From the NCBI GenBank assembly GCA_030180135.1, contig CM058231.1, positions 20,091,034 to 20,155,033 on the forward strand: 64,000 bases of DNA, written 5' to 3'. Under the pieces are notes generated by a model. The model made no database searches and was not told the origin of the DNA. It was given only the letters and a program-made list of their open reading frames with translations. Each line of letters starts with the position of its first letter. Positions within the stretch are counted from its first letter, which is position 1. Origin of the DNA: Orychophragmus violaceus (taxonomy: Eukaryota; Streptophyta; Magnoliopsida; Brassicales; Brassicaceae). This document shows, in pieces, positions 1 through 11,028 of this stretch. The position numbers and the translations under genes were made by a program.

Positions 1-850
1 AAAGAGGTCCGAACTAACGAGAGTGGGGTCGGAGACTGTTCTTATTAATAAGAAGGCCGGAGACGAAAAATGAACATGATGGACAAGGTGGGAGTCCATC
101 GATTGACGTACTCCCTAAATATTGCTCGGGCTCGTCGATTTATAAGTGTAGCTCGGAGCCTTCACAAGTTACAAGATGATGAAAAAATGAAGAATGAAGA
201 GTCTATTTATAGTGTGAAAGGTTTGACTTCTTGCTGAACCGTTTGACTTCTTAGCGGGCTTGATCGTTGGGCCAAAATGTTTTTGATGAAATGACAGATC
301 TTTAATAAACTTATAGATAGGTGTTAAACACATATCCAACAGAAAAAATGAAAGATACACAAATGTATCAACGTACATGAGAATATATGAATCTAACTAT
401 TTTAACTAAGTTTTTCCCTTTCTTTAAAGAAATTTAGTAGTGAATCGTGAAAATATGTAGCAAAATTTTGGAACTTTTTTTTAATTATTCTTTCTCCTCC
501 AAGTAAAGCTTTCCAATTTTTTCTACCCTAAAATTGCAACATCATGCATCTTTTGAGTCCAAACGTCTTTAATCGATGACTTTTCTATCTCTTTTCTGAG
601 AACTTATGACTTTTCTTCTTTGTTGCAGCTCAAACCTTTTCTCTTTCTCGAAAAAACAAATGAAAGGTATCGCTTACCTATGTACGATATTGGGCTTTCA
701 AAGTGCCAGACCCAATGGAGCCTTACATGGTTAACTTTTAAAAGCCATCTAGTCTGAACAACGTGGGACAGAAAGTCAAGCGTTCAGTTTCTTTAAAGCC
801 TTAGAGCACGTACATCGCTGGTTTTGAAGGGGAGTTTTTTAAGAAAAAAT
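1..850. other. Non-coding stretch, no gene recognised
   Basis: No coding region or RNA gene that I can support. A CTATTTATAG palindrome at about 202-211 could act as a TATA box on the minus strand, but nothing recognisable lies downstream of it. The first 200 bases are less AT-rich than the rest and could be the edge of an element that begins outside the window. Confidence 0.4.
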
Positions 851-852
851 TA

Positions 853-1175
853 CTCCCTCCATTTCACTATATTTAATTTTCTAGCATTTTATTCTTGTTT
901 CATAATATTTAATTTTTTACAATATAATTAATGAATTTTTACTTTTTAAGTTAAATTAATCAGTATATGCATTAAGTTTTGTTTGACTAATTAATTACAA
1001 ACACTCGAAAGAGCAAATGAAAATTCAAGTTTCAAGTAAAACAAAAAAAAGTTTACTCCATAAATCATTATAAAACCAATACTCAAGAATCATTAATGAT
1101 GAGTTAAAGTATAAATTAATTGCTTCTTAATATATGTGTAAAACTAGAAAATCAAATATAGTGAAACGGAGGGAG
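853..1175. mobile_element. Stowaway-like MITE
   Basis: The left end CTCCCTCCATTTCACTATAT is mirrored by ATATAGTGAAACGGAGGGAG at the right end, giving a terminal inverted repeat of more than 25 bp that continues imperfectly (CTAG near the inner edge on both sides). The element is 323 bp and flanked by TA (851-852 and 1176-1177), the usual Stowaway/Tc1-mariner TSD. The interior is AT-rich and non-coding. The CTCCCTCCGTTTC-type terminus is the hallmark of plant Stowaway MITEs, and the good match of the ends suggests a fairly young copy. Confidence 0.88.
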
Positions 1176-1457
1176 TATAAAATATTGTGGATCCCACCAT
1201 AATAGTTAACAACCTAGATTTTTTTTTTTTTGACGTCGACCCATCTTGATTAAGCCAAGTTTAATCCGTTGGAAGAAAGGCTCCGAAAAGATCCTTCAGT
1301 CCAGACAATCTGACTTATATGGGACCGGTCTTTGTACTGTTACGGCCACGTGGCTGACTCCTATTCGTTCTTTTTTTTCGATTTTTGTTTTTTTTATACT
1401 TTCCAAAAAAAAATATTAAAAAATTTCTTAAGGACTCCTATGATAGGCATGTGACAG

Positions 1458-1625
1458 ATCCGGATATCCGGCTTTTTTGAGGTATCCGGATCCGGATCCG
1501 GTTCCACTGGATATTCAATATGACTATCCGGATCCGGATCCGGTTCCACTGGATATTCAATATGACTATCCGGATCCGGATCCGCTTGTTCCGGATATCC
1601 GGTTTTCAGATATCCGCAATAATAC
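1458..1625. repeat. 42-bp palindrome-rich minisatellite
   Basis: Units start at 1483, 1525 and 1567 (exactly 42 bp apart). Each holds TATCCGGATCCGGATCCGG, made of overlapping GGATCC/TCCGGA palindromes, and the first two continue with a spacer containing ATATTCAATATGAC. The third unit is only partial. The array is bracketed by CCGGATATCCGG-type palindromes at about 1459-1471 and 1592-1603, so the whole block can fold extensively. It has no coding content; it may be the subterminal part of an unidentified element. Confidence 0.85.
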
Positions 1626-1629
1626 CGGA

Positions 1630-2085
1630 TACTTTTAATTGTTTGTTTACTTATATTTTACTTTTACACATTGAACCCAATACTTTAAATATTTAGAAAA
1701 TATATTAATGCTAAAACACAAAGGATGATCACAATTGAAATTAGGAACGCCAGTTCTGCCTTTGGCATTCACGTTTTCATTTTATAACATTATTTTATAA
1801 CGCAACTTCAACAAACTAATCGAAATAATCAAAATCTAACAATAAGCACCTCCGACAAAAATTGATTAAGCGGAAATTATGTTCTGGAATTCCAGTGTTT
1901 ATGGTCTTTCATTTTTATTGTAACACAGTGTTTATGGTCTAGCCATTTAAAAGGAAGACAACCTTGGAAGCACTCTAGTTATTTTATAATACAAATATGT
2001 AAAATAACTAGCCATTTGTTACTCTCTGATTCGAGACAATCAAGCTGGATTGACAGTTCAAATGTTAGCTATCAGATTTATTTGC
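1630..2085. other. AT-rich spacer
   Basis: No gene, RNA or bounded element seen between the minisatellite and the interrupted MITE. Confidence 0.4.
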
Positions 2086-2101
2086 TACTCTCTATGTTTC
2101 T

Positions 2102-4291
2102 TTTTTTTTTTTTTTTGTCAACAACAAACGATTCTACCAATTCTCATCTAGCCAAGACGGTGAAACAGGATCTACATAAACAAAATAAGAAGGCTGGATC
2201 CTTGCACCACGTGCTAGTTTGTCCGCCTTTGTGTTGTGTGCTCGAGGAGTGTGAGTGATAACGAACCTTGTGAAGAAACTCTTGCGACTCTCATACTCAT
2301 CTAAATATATCGTGAACGCAGGCCATTCTGTGGGTGTAGACACTATCTTCACCAGCTCCAAACAGTCTGTTGCAAAGGTTACATCATTTTGATTCCACCG
2401 CTTCATACACTCCATAGCCCAAATAAGTGCTTCGAACTCTGCATGAAGTGGAGATAAGCTGCATCTGATATTCCTTGCTCCCATCATGATATATCTGTCG
2501 CCTTCGTAAATGCTATACCATCCCTGTCCTGAAAACCTATCTCCTTCCTTCCAAGAACCGTCCAGAAAGCACCATCTTCCTTTAATCTCCACCCGTGTCG
2601 GTATTGTAACGATATCGTCCTGATTCCTTTGTGCTCCTGTTTTACCCAATATTACCGAATTTTGTGCCTCTCTCCATGCTATGGATTCACTTTCTGCCAG
2701 TCGTAAAATTTCACGTGGATCCCGATCAATATTACTATATAGTTTATCATTTCTACTCTTCCAATTATACCAAATAATCCAAGGGAAATAACTAATATCA
2801 ATATCTGCTGACACTCGCCAGAACAAATAATCCATATTGGTAAACAAAGAGGGTAATGGAAAACTTCCAGGATTTGATGGTATACTTGAAAGGGCCCAAG
2901 TTTGTAAAGCCGGGGGGCATTCGAACAGAACATGATTTATTGATTCCTCTTCTGTCCCACACTTGCCACACCGGGTGTCACAATTAATTCCCCGGGCTTT
3001 TAAATTCTTTGTAACCGATAGACAACCCGAGATTGCCTGCCAAATAAAGTGTTGAATTTTTGGCGGGCACCTTAACTTCCAACACTGTCCCTGAAGTCGT
3101 TTTACATCTGGTCCATACACCGTATTTATGCATCCTTTATCCGGGAATTTCCTTTCTAAAAAGTAACCTGATTTTACCGAATACTTTCCGCTCTTTGTGT
3201 AATGCCAGCCAATGTCATCCGGCCTAGAGATTTTACTAATTGGTAAACCAATAATGAGTGCCGTATCTTCTGGGTTGATAAGGCTATTAATAAGCTGCTC
3301 ATCCCAAATATGATTTGTATGATCAATCAATTGGCTCACTTTTAGTGAGGGATCAAAAGAAATTGTTTTACTGGTTGCTGGTCTCGGGCGGTGGCCTGGA
3401 ATCCAGGGATCATTCCATACATATATGGTCTCTCCTGTTCCAACCCTTTTGATTAGTCCTTTGTTAACCAAAGATCTAGCAGAAGTGATACTTCTCCATC
3501 CATAAGATGCGGAGTATGACTTGAATGGGTCTAAAGGACCCCCATTCCTATAATATCGGCCTTTGAATACCATCGCAAATAAGGATTCTGGTTTTTCTAT
3601 CAATCTCCAGAGCTGTTTTCCTAAAAAAGCTGTATTAACGCTCTCCAGGTCTCTGAAGCCTATTCCCCCTTCACATTTGTCCCGACATAACTTATCCCAA
3701 GACATCCAATGCATCCCTTTTTGATTGCCGTTCGTGCTCCACCAGAATTGTGCCGTAACACTGGTCAGCTTTTTCGTTACCGTTTTTGGTAATCTAAAAC
3801 ATGACATGACATGATTGGGTAATGCCGTAGCCACCGATTTAATCAAAACTTCTTTTCCTCCTCTTGTCAGATATTTAATCGTCCATCCATTGACTCTGGT
3901 ATGGAGTCTGTCATGAAGGAAACTAAATATCTTTGTTTTCGATCCCCCAAGACTCTCCGGGATTCCCAGATAGGTCCCCATTCCTCCTTCTTTCATAATA
4001 CCTGAGGTTGCCTTTATTTCATCACGGATGATATGATTAACCTTGTGCCCAAACTGTATTGATGACTTATCGAAATTTATTTGCTGTCCTGAAGCCGATT
4101 CATACCCTTTCAGGATGTTAATTATGGTTTTGCATTCCTCTGCTGTTGCTTTACAGAAGAATAGACTATCGTCCGCGAACAACATATGTGAGATCGGAGG
4201 GCATGCCCGTGCAACCTTCAATCCTGTCCAAACCTTTTCTCGTTCCGCCTTTTTAATGTTGGCAACCAATGCTTCCGTGCATAAAATAAAG
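2102..4291 (-). mobile_element. 5'-truncated L1-type LINE with target-site duplication
   Basis: The minus-strand element ends in a poly(A) tail (T-run at about 2101-2117). It is flanked by a 15-bp direct repeat ACTCTCTATGTTTCT at 2087-2101 and 4292-4306. Tail plus long TSD is the signature of target-primed reverse transcription. The 5' end is cut inside the reverse transcriptase domain, the common fate of L1 insertions. Everything inside belongs to one reading frame plus a short 3' UTR. Confidence 0.93.
2134..4290 (-). pseudogene. LINE ORF2 C-terminal part: RT end, zf-RVT, RNase H
   Basis: An open frame of just over 710 codons without internal stops. It enters inside the reverse transcriptase domain (FILCTEALVAN motif), then has the catalytic FADDSLFF motif (the plant L1 version of YxDD) about 30 residues further on. 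The middle matches the plant zf-RVT region (WKLRCPPKIQHFIWQA, then a Cys/His cluster CDTRCGKCGTEEESINHVLFECP). The end is an RNase H-like domain of the plant L1 type (FLDGSWKEG, HAEFEALIWAM, ATDCLELV, NTKADKLARGA). The endonuclease and the first half of RT are missing because of the 5' truncation, so the copy cannot move by itself. The absence of stops over 2.1 kb suggests a recent insertion. There is no true start codon at the truncated end. Confidence 0.93.
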
Positions 4292-4550
4292 ACTCTCTAT
4301 GTTTCTAAATAATTAATATTTTAAAATTTGCAAACATATTAAAAAGACAAATTAAAACATATTTATAAATGCATTATTTTATTATTTACAATTTTTTATA
4401 ATTTAAATCAAAAAAAAATTAATTATATTTTTTGAAGTTTATAATTCATCATAATTAATTAATAGAAAATGCATAGAAAACATAAAACATTAATGTTTAT
4501 GAAACAAAAATAAAATATAGAAAATTAATTTTTTAGAATCGGAGGACGTA

Positions 4551-7500
4551 CATCAAAGAAATATATATATGTCAAATTCCTGTATGTATGTAATGTCTCC
4601 ACCAATCTAAGCATTAGTCTCGACCTTGTTTTGTCAATAGAATTTATGTTTCTATTTATTCTTCACTCAATAAGAAGCTCGTAACGAAAGACGGTCCCAA
4701 AGTCCAACTTGAGTTTTGGATGTGTGTGTCTACAAAAATATACCGTGACTGTTTTTTTTTTACTGTTGACAAAAATGACTAAAAATATCTATCGGAAAGT
4801 ATAAAAAAATATGTGGCAACGTGAAATGGCAACGAAAGATCGTTTGCACTTAAACAAAGTGCAAAACATCGAACCACTATCCTTCATGTCATTGCCAGTC
4901 ACATGCATCCCATCTCTCCTTATCCTTTATCACTATATTTTATTTTCACTAATACTAGATTTTGAACCGGCGGGTATAATTTTGTTTTGATATTTATTGA
5001 TATTTTTGAGTATTTATAAATACTATATTTTTAAATGATAATATATTTTTATAACATATTATTAATATTAAATTTAGATGTTTGAGATATTTTGAACATA
5101 TATATAGGTCTTTTATAGTTTATTTTTTATTTTATTTTATTTTAAATGATAATAATCCACGTTAAAGACATACAAATTTTTATAGCATGTACATTTATAT
5201 TTGTAAAAGCAATCTATCTTATTTTTAAATACATATTCTATCGTTGTTTGTTAAAGATTTGAGAATTTTTATTTTTATGCAATAGTTAGTATAATATATA
5301 AAGTATATGTATAATATGGTGGTGAGTATATATTATTAATCCAAATATAAGTAATTTGTTATGTATATTTTTATTTTATGTGTAATCTTTTTTAGACTTA
5401 CAATTTTTTATAAAAACTTATAAAATTTATCTTTATTAGTTTTATACTTTATTGTAAAAATAAATTTTAATTTACTTGTAAATAACAACTTCTTTTTAAA
5501 ACTAATTTTAGTTTCTAAATTATCAGTTTATGGCTTGAAATTATATTTGATTTATACAAATGTATATTATTGAGCATATTATTACAAAATACTAAAAAAT
5601 ACGATGGTTCTCATTTACCCGTTGACAGGTGTAATATATATATATAAATGCTAATATGTTCTATTTTATATATTTTTATAAGTAGATGCGGAGGTTTGAG
5701 ATTTGTTGAAAATTTGGTTGTCTAGTTGATGTTATTATTATATAGTTTATATTTTTTTGTAATATTAGTAGATAGTAAAATTATAAAACGTTAATTATTA
5801 TATTATAAAATTATATGTTAAAATTGAGAATCATTCTTATAGTTTATAAGTTTTATTTTTAACTAACTAATTTTTAGAATTTAATTTAACAACATAAAAG
5901 GAACAATAAAGATGTTTATTTTACAAAAAAAACTTGACGCAAAACTAAAAATTAATATTTTAATTATTGCTATCAGAAATTTTTGAAAGGTTTGATAAGA
6001 TTTTCTCTATTTGATAAATAAAAGGAAATTTTTTATTTTTCTTCGCCATATATATATTTTTGAAATGTCAATAAAATAAAATACTATTAGGAGACCCTAT
6101 GATGTTATTATGCATGTACATTAACGATCATAAAACACAAAACTTTTTTGTGTTCAGCTGGAATTGCCACAAAAAAAGAGTAGTGATAATAAGAACTATT
6201 GTTGAGGTTCAATATAATTGTTCCCAATAAATACCCGGAAAATTCAAATTATTTATTTTAAGTAATTGTAATCTATACAAATAATATTTATATAGATTTT
6301 GTATTTATTTTTAATTTATTTTTATCTAAATGTTGAATTTATATGTTTTGGTTCTGTTTTTGTTTCTGTTCCCAATTTTTTAAATATAAACAAAAAGATC
6401 ATACCCGTTTCTATTTAAGATTCATTTATATTTACTGAGAAGTAACACATACATATTTAAATCTATTTAGGTAATACAAAATACATAAAATTTAACTGTG
6501 TATATTTAAGACAACTCTTCTTCGTACAAATAATTATTTAGTAAAATATTTATTTTTGGATTTTGATTTTAAATTTTTTATTTGGGTTTATATATAGATG
6601 TTGAAACGGATAAACTCGGGCCGTTTAGACCTATTTATATTTAAGACTTAATTATATCCGCTTTTTTAAACTCGTTAGAAGTCATGCATTCCTATTAAAA
6701 TTTGTTAGATATGTTTAAAGATTTTAACTTTTAAAATTTAGATATAAATACTAAAAATTAATTTTGTATATTTCTCAACACTTAACTTTGAATGAATCCA
6801 ATTATTCTGATTAAAAAATTGTTGAGCAAAAAATAATAAAAATTTAATTTTTACTAATAATAACACACATGTATAGGAATTACCAAAAAATTATTTAGTA
6901 AAAAAATTTGTTTTAGGTATAAGTATAATCAATCCTAAAAATTATATACACATATATAAAATCAGAAATCCTATAAAATCACAGTTTTATTTATGAGAAT
7001 ATTATGTAGGTATTTATTAGTTATACTTTTTTTTATAGATTTTCCAATTTGATATTAGTTTGAATAGTTAATATTATTTTACCTATTACGTTGAATTTGT
7101 ATATTATTAGCGTATAGTTAAAACTCAATTTCATGATAATTTGATTTATTAAACTAATAAAAAGTAATAGTATTAGTTACATTTAACAACCAGAAAATTT
7201 TGGAAATGTCAAGGCCATATTAAAAATTCAAACATTAATAATGTTATAGTTGGGAAGGAGATTCAACCTTCTTATACTAAAAATTTATAATATTTATACT
7301 ACAATTAGTTTAAATAAAATTATAAATATTAAATGTATAAATATTAAAAATGTACATATATATACAATTAAATTATGTATTCTAGTATACCTTGACTAAT
7401 GCTGCTACATAAAAGGAGGATGTCGTCTATATACACGTTGCATGAACACCAATCATCCAAGATCCTATAAAGATATCATCAAATGAATATGTCTTCAATG

Positions 7501-8040
7501 ATCCACTGCATTTATAAAAGAGAACATTGTGATGAGTGTGAACCGGATATGGAACAACGCTGACAAATTACTCTTTCTAAAGGAATTTAAGATTGTGAGC
7601 TGAACCTGTTTATATTTATATACTGAGCCAAATTATTGGATAGTATTATAAAAGCAAACCAGCGACATGACGAAAATACCTACGTAATATGCAAAAAAAA
7701 TATGAGTTGGTTATATCATAATTGTTTAATGTCAAAGCAGGTTTTCATTGAACATGAGAACATTTTCAATCACTTACCATTTTTCGTCCCCGAGTTTCCA
7801 TCGTTCTGGCTCAAACCACTGTCCTTTGTCGTCAATTACATAGTACTAAGGCATTATCACTATATTAATCATAGTCATACATAAAAAATCAGTCAAAAAT
7901 GAAATAGACAAATACTTGCTTTATATATCCACAATCCACATGAACCACACCATTTCAATCATATAATATGAAAACGCTGGCCAAGCCGATGGGATACATG
8001 CACAACATATCAAATTCAAGAATAGGAAAAGTAAGAAGCT
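4551..8040. other. Long AT-rich intergenic region
   Basis: Very AT-rich with many short stops on all frames. The only bounded feature is a Helitron-type 3' end at 4955. A short open frame at about 7636-7884 has no recognisable domain and I do not call it a gene. Some of this DNA is probably the body of a decayed Helitron on the minus strand. Confidence 0.5.
4955..4980 (-). mobile_element. Helitron 3' terminus (5' end not found)
   Basis: Read on the minus strand the sequence is ACCCGCCGGTTCAAAATCTAG followed by T. This shares the GG-TCAAAATCTAG|T terminus with the clearly bounded Helitron ending at 21237. The CTAG-T end after a short GC-rich hairpin is the ATREP-type Helitron 3' signature. 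The hairpin here is short and degenerate. The TC start on the minus strand should lie to the right, in the AT-rich block, but I could not place it. Confidence 0.55.
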
Positions 8041-8050
8041 CACCAATGGT

Positions 8051-9321
8051 CACTACAACAAATAAAGTCTATAGCATCACTTATAAAGTGTCAAAAAAAT
8101 AATTGATGATAGTTAGAATCATTTATTGAAAACTGACATTAAATATATCATTTTAAATCATTTACAACAATTGATAGTATATTAAGATGATTAACATCAT
8201 TTAAAATAAAACTGATACAAATTATTATTAACTTACATCATTTTTAAGAACTAACACGAATAACTAAATTTATATCAGTTGTCCAAATGAGACATTTACT
8301 CAACTTTATTAGTATCACTTAACTAAAAGATATAAAATTAGTATCAATTATAAATGACACAACATATATGGTTTAACATCAATTATGATAATTGATATTG
8401 TTTAGCATCAGTTCGTTCAAAATGATACAAATCTATAGTAAATTAAGTTTATCCCACATTGGTTGGAGCAAGAGGAAGGAGCACAAGTTTTTTTCTATAT
8501 ATTAGACTATCATGTCTTCCATCTATGTAGGACAATTAATTACATTACTGTTGAAATCAGATATCATTTAACTTTAAAAAAAAGCTTTCCGGTCGAATTG
8601 AAATTTTCTTATTTAGAAACTCATGAAATCAAAATTAGAAAGAAAAGACAAAACATAAATCATGGATCAACTAAGCCAGATAAAAAGGATTTCGGGTATA
8701 GTTTTCCTTGCGATGGTCCGGGACGAGGTGGTACTTGTGATATTTCGGCTTGGGACGCATTTTATTTGGCAGTTTTCTGGATGTTTTTGCTCCCCTTTTT
8801 GATAATCAAGGGAGGAACCCGTCGTTTCAGTGACTCATAGTAGAAATCGCAACCAAGGAATATCAACTAATAGAAATATTTTTTATTTAAAAAAATATTT
8901 AAGTTGTCAAAAATAAATATTTTAGTAGATATTTATTCTATAAAAGAATATAAGATTAATCTAGATTAAAAAAAATCACGTTTAGGAAAAAGAAAAAACC
9001 AGGTTAATCTAATATATTGATTTATATCAGATATACAAACGATATAAATACTTAAAATCAATTGTTAGAAATGAAACTAATGTTTATATCATTTATTTTG
9101 ATTGATGCGAATTTTAACATCACTTATAACAAGTGATAGAAATTAACGTCACTTAAATAAAATGATGAGAATAGTTGCATCAATCGGTTTTAAATGATAT
9201 AAGTATTAGAGTTACCACTTCCAGAGTCATTTATATTAGTGATGCAAATTCATTTGCATCAATCAAAAAATGATGTTATCAAATAAAATAAATGATGTAA
9301 CATGTTATATTTCTTGTAGTG
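8051..9321. mobile_element. Non-autonomous CACTA element carrying plastid DNA
   Basis: Begins CACTACAACAAATAAAG and ends CTTGTAGTG, the CACTA-type terminal inverted repeat, with a 3-bp TSD GGT at 8048-8050 and 9322-9324. Both flanks have many short subterminal motifs built on ATCATTT/AAATGAT (about 8080-8430 and 9000-9300), the expected transposase-binding arrays. The element is 1,271 bp and encodes no transposase. Its centre holds a piece of the chloroplast psaB gene (separate entry). It is inserted at the end of the first coding exon of an ARF-like relic. Confidence 0.9.
8675..8785 (+). pseudogene. psaB: Chloroplast psaB fragment (photosystem I P700 apoprotein A2)
   Basis: The translation contains PDKKDFGYSFPCDGPGRGG followed by TCDISAWDAFYLAVFWM. 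This is the highly conserved PsaB stretch with the cysteine-containing FPCDGPGRGGTC loop that ligates the F-X iron-sulphur cluster. PsaA has a different version of this loop (QVSAWDHVFL), so PsaB is the source. Homology starts at the AGCCAGATAAAAAGG boundary and stops after TTCTGGATG; the flanking codons do not continue PsaB. About 111 bp of plastid DNA therefore lies in frame inside a 125-codon chance ORF (8463-8840). It cannot encode a working photosystem subunit. The sequence just after it may be a second organellar piece, which I could not identify. Confidence 0.9.
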
Positions 9322-9480
9322 GGTTGTGGTAGTGACGATCTCTCCAAGCTTGAGCTTGTAGAGGATGGTTGTCTTATCAGCAGCACCGAAACTAACCATG
9401 AGGATACGCATCTCTTTTTTTACAGAGCCTGCTGAAAAACTTTCCAAATGACAGCCCCATTTTTTCAAAGCCTGTTACAC

Positions 9481-10851
9481 GGGTGAATTGCATCCAATGT
9501 ATCTTTACATTCTTTTTAGTTCAATTTTGTATCTTTGCAAAAGAGTTTGCTAATTTATATCTTTTTTGTAGGGTCCACCAGTAAAAAGACCACTCTATCC
9601 CCACATTCTCTTTCCTCCTCATTTTTTTTATTTTTTCCACCGAAAATGATGTATCCATTCTTCTTTTATTTTATTTTTTTCTTTTTCTTTTTCTTTTTCC
9701 TTCTCTTTCTTACTTTTACATTTATTTCCACTCCAATTTTTTTGAACGGTGGATATCATATAATGGATGAGGTTACCGGTCATAAAGACCGCCGAAATGT
9801 AGTTAGAACTAGTCGATCTACCGGAATTCAAAAAAAAAAAAAACGGACTTAATACGGAGATTGCGAATGGATAGTTGAGTCTCCATCCATGTGGATGCTA
9901 CGAAAATTGCGAATGAATATCCATCCATGTGGATACTAAAATGATCATATAAATGCAAGGTGCTTACTATGGGTAGGAAGTAGCCAATGAAAATGTTGTT
10001 TTCGAATGGATAGTGGTCTACACTTACTCTATGTCCACAAATTCACAATCATGTGGACTCTTAACCAACTTTTGTCCATTAGATCCGCACTTTGTGTCCA
10101 CGGATCATAAGCGTTGCAATCTTGGTAAGCATCTTGTTAAGCATTTTGTCCATCATATGTTAAACCATCTTGTTAAGCATGAGATGTGAGCGTCCAACAT
10201 ACTTTTGTGTCCACAAATAATCATATGTTAAATCATCTTGTTAAGCATCTTGTCCATCATCATTCATGTTAAACTCATCTTGTTGAGTATCTTGTCCACG
10301 AATAATCATATGTTAAACGTTTACCCATGGTAAACATATTTTTGGATTCATCGTTCATGTGATCGTCCAACGTCATATGTTAAACCATCATGTTAAGCAT
10401 CTTGTCCATCATAAGTATACACGTGGATAGATGTTGTGGACATCTACTCTAACCTATCCATTCGCAACTTTCATATTAAGTCCAATTTTTTTTTTTTTTT
10501 GAATTCCGATAGATCGTCCTATTTTATCTCCATTCCGACGATCTATAAGTCCGAAAACCTCACCCAATTCATCCTATCTACAATCAAAAAAACTTGGGGT
10601 AAAAATAACTCATAAAGTAAGAGAGAGTGTGTAAATAAAAAGAAAATAATTAAAAAAAAAATGTATCGGATGGATAGAAGGAAAAAAATAAGAATGATTA
10701 ACTATCTATAACTAAAAGACAAATTCCAAGCGTAAATTGTAATTAGCCACCACTAAAAGACAAAAAAAGATACACAATTGCAAAAAGAATTTGAAACATA
10801 CAACTTTGCTATTACTTTTTGAGAAAGATACATTGGGTGCAATTAATTCCA
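9481..10851. mobile_element. Foldback-type element with very long inverted repeats
   Basis: The two ends, starting TGAATTGCATCCAATGTATC on the left and AATTGCACCCAATGTATC on the opposite strand at the right, stay alignable for about 350-400 bp. They pass through polypyrimidine blocks, a CGATCTA-CCGGAATTC motif and an A-run, up to GGACTTAATA and TTGCGAATGGATA near 9850 and 10460. The loop (about 9880-10440) has internal repeats of CATCTTGTTAAGCATCTTG and CATATGTTAAAC. TSDs TGTTACAC lie at 9473-9480 and 10852-10859 (8 bp; a ninth base differs). No transposase gene. TSD length and long TIR suggest a Mutator-type foldback element. Confidence 0.82.
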
Positions 10852-10887
10852 TGTTACACATAAAAATCCTCAGTTAAAAATTCACCT

Positions 10888-11028
10888 TTAGAAAATAAGA
10901 CGTGCAGATCTCTGTATCTGTCTTATAATACTTAACATCATCTCCTTATTTTCCTTATTTATTTCTGCCTTGCTTTTTTCACGCTCGAGACGCTGTTTAG
11001 CAGCATGCTTAGTATTTGTCCCTTCTAC
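10888..11028 (-). other. Possible orphan exon, unknown function
   Basis: On the minus strand a 46-codon open stretch runs from a splice-acceptor-like TTTAATTAG (11029-11037) to a TAA at 10888-10890. It encodes a charged, helix-prone peptide (core AAKQRLEREKSKAEINKENK). I do not recognise a family. It lies upstream of the ARF relic on the same strand, and the MULE at 11041 inserted just before its acceptor. It could be the last exon of another gene, a captured fragment or chance. Confidence 0.3.

Larger units (their letters stand above)
2088..4548. mobile_element. Stowaway-like MITE interrupted by a LINE
   Basis: The left end CTCTCTATGTTTCT (2088-2101) continues, after the LINE, as AAATAATTAATATTTT at 4307. 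The right end, read on the other strand, is a similar TCCTCCGATTCTAAAAAATTAATTTT. With TA on both sides (2086-2087 and 4549-4550) this fits a diverged Stowaway-type MITE of about 256 bp into which the LINE at 2102-4291 jumped. The terminal match is imperfect, so it is older than the MITE at 853. Confidence 0.65.
8041..9470 (-). pseudogene. ADP-ribosylation factor first-exon relic
   Basis: On the minus strand, ATG at 9460 opens MGLSFGKFFSRLCKK, then after a one-base shift EMRILMV-AA-KTTILYKLKLGEIVTT. This is the N-terminus of plant ARF1-type small GTPases. The P-loop, normally GLDAAGKT, reads SFGAADKT, so the critical glycine before KT is lost. The frame is shifted by an extra A in the run near 9428. 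The exon continues beyond the CACTA insertion as ACCATTG|GTGAGC at 8050-8044, matching the usual ARF exon 1 end (TIG followed by a GT donor). A probable 5' UTR intron acceptor (GTGTAACAG) lies just upstream of the ATG. I see no second exon to the left. This is a dead gene fragment, possibly carried in by an older element. Confidence 0.85.

Noticed and set aside
1..400. Retroelement LTR at the window start
   Set aside because: Composition and a TATA-like motif hint at it, but no second copy, terminus or coding domain supports it.
8463..8840. 125-codon frame as a functional gene
   Set aside because: Only the middle third matches PsaB; both flanks are unrelated transposon DNA and no complete domain is present.
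9535..9852. Open frames through the poly-T/CTTTTT tract
   Set aside because: They lie in the arm of the foldback element and reflect its pyrimidine runs, not a protein.
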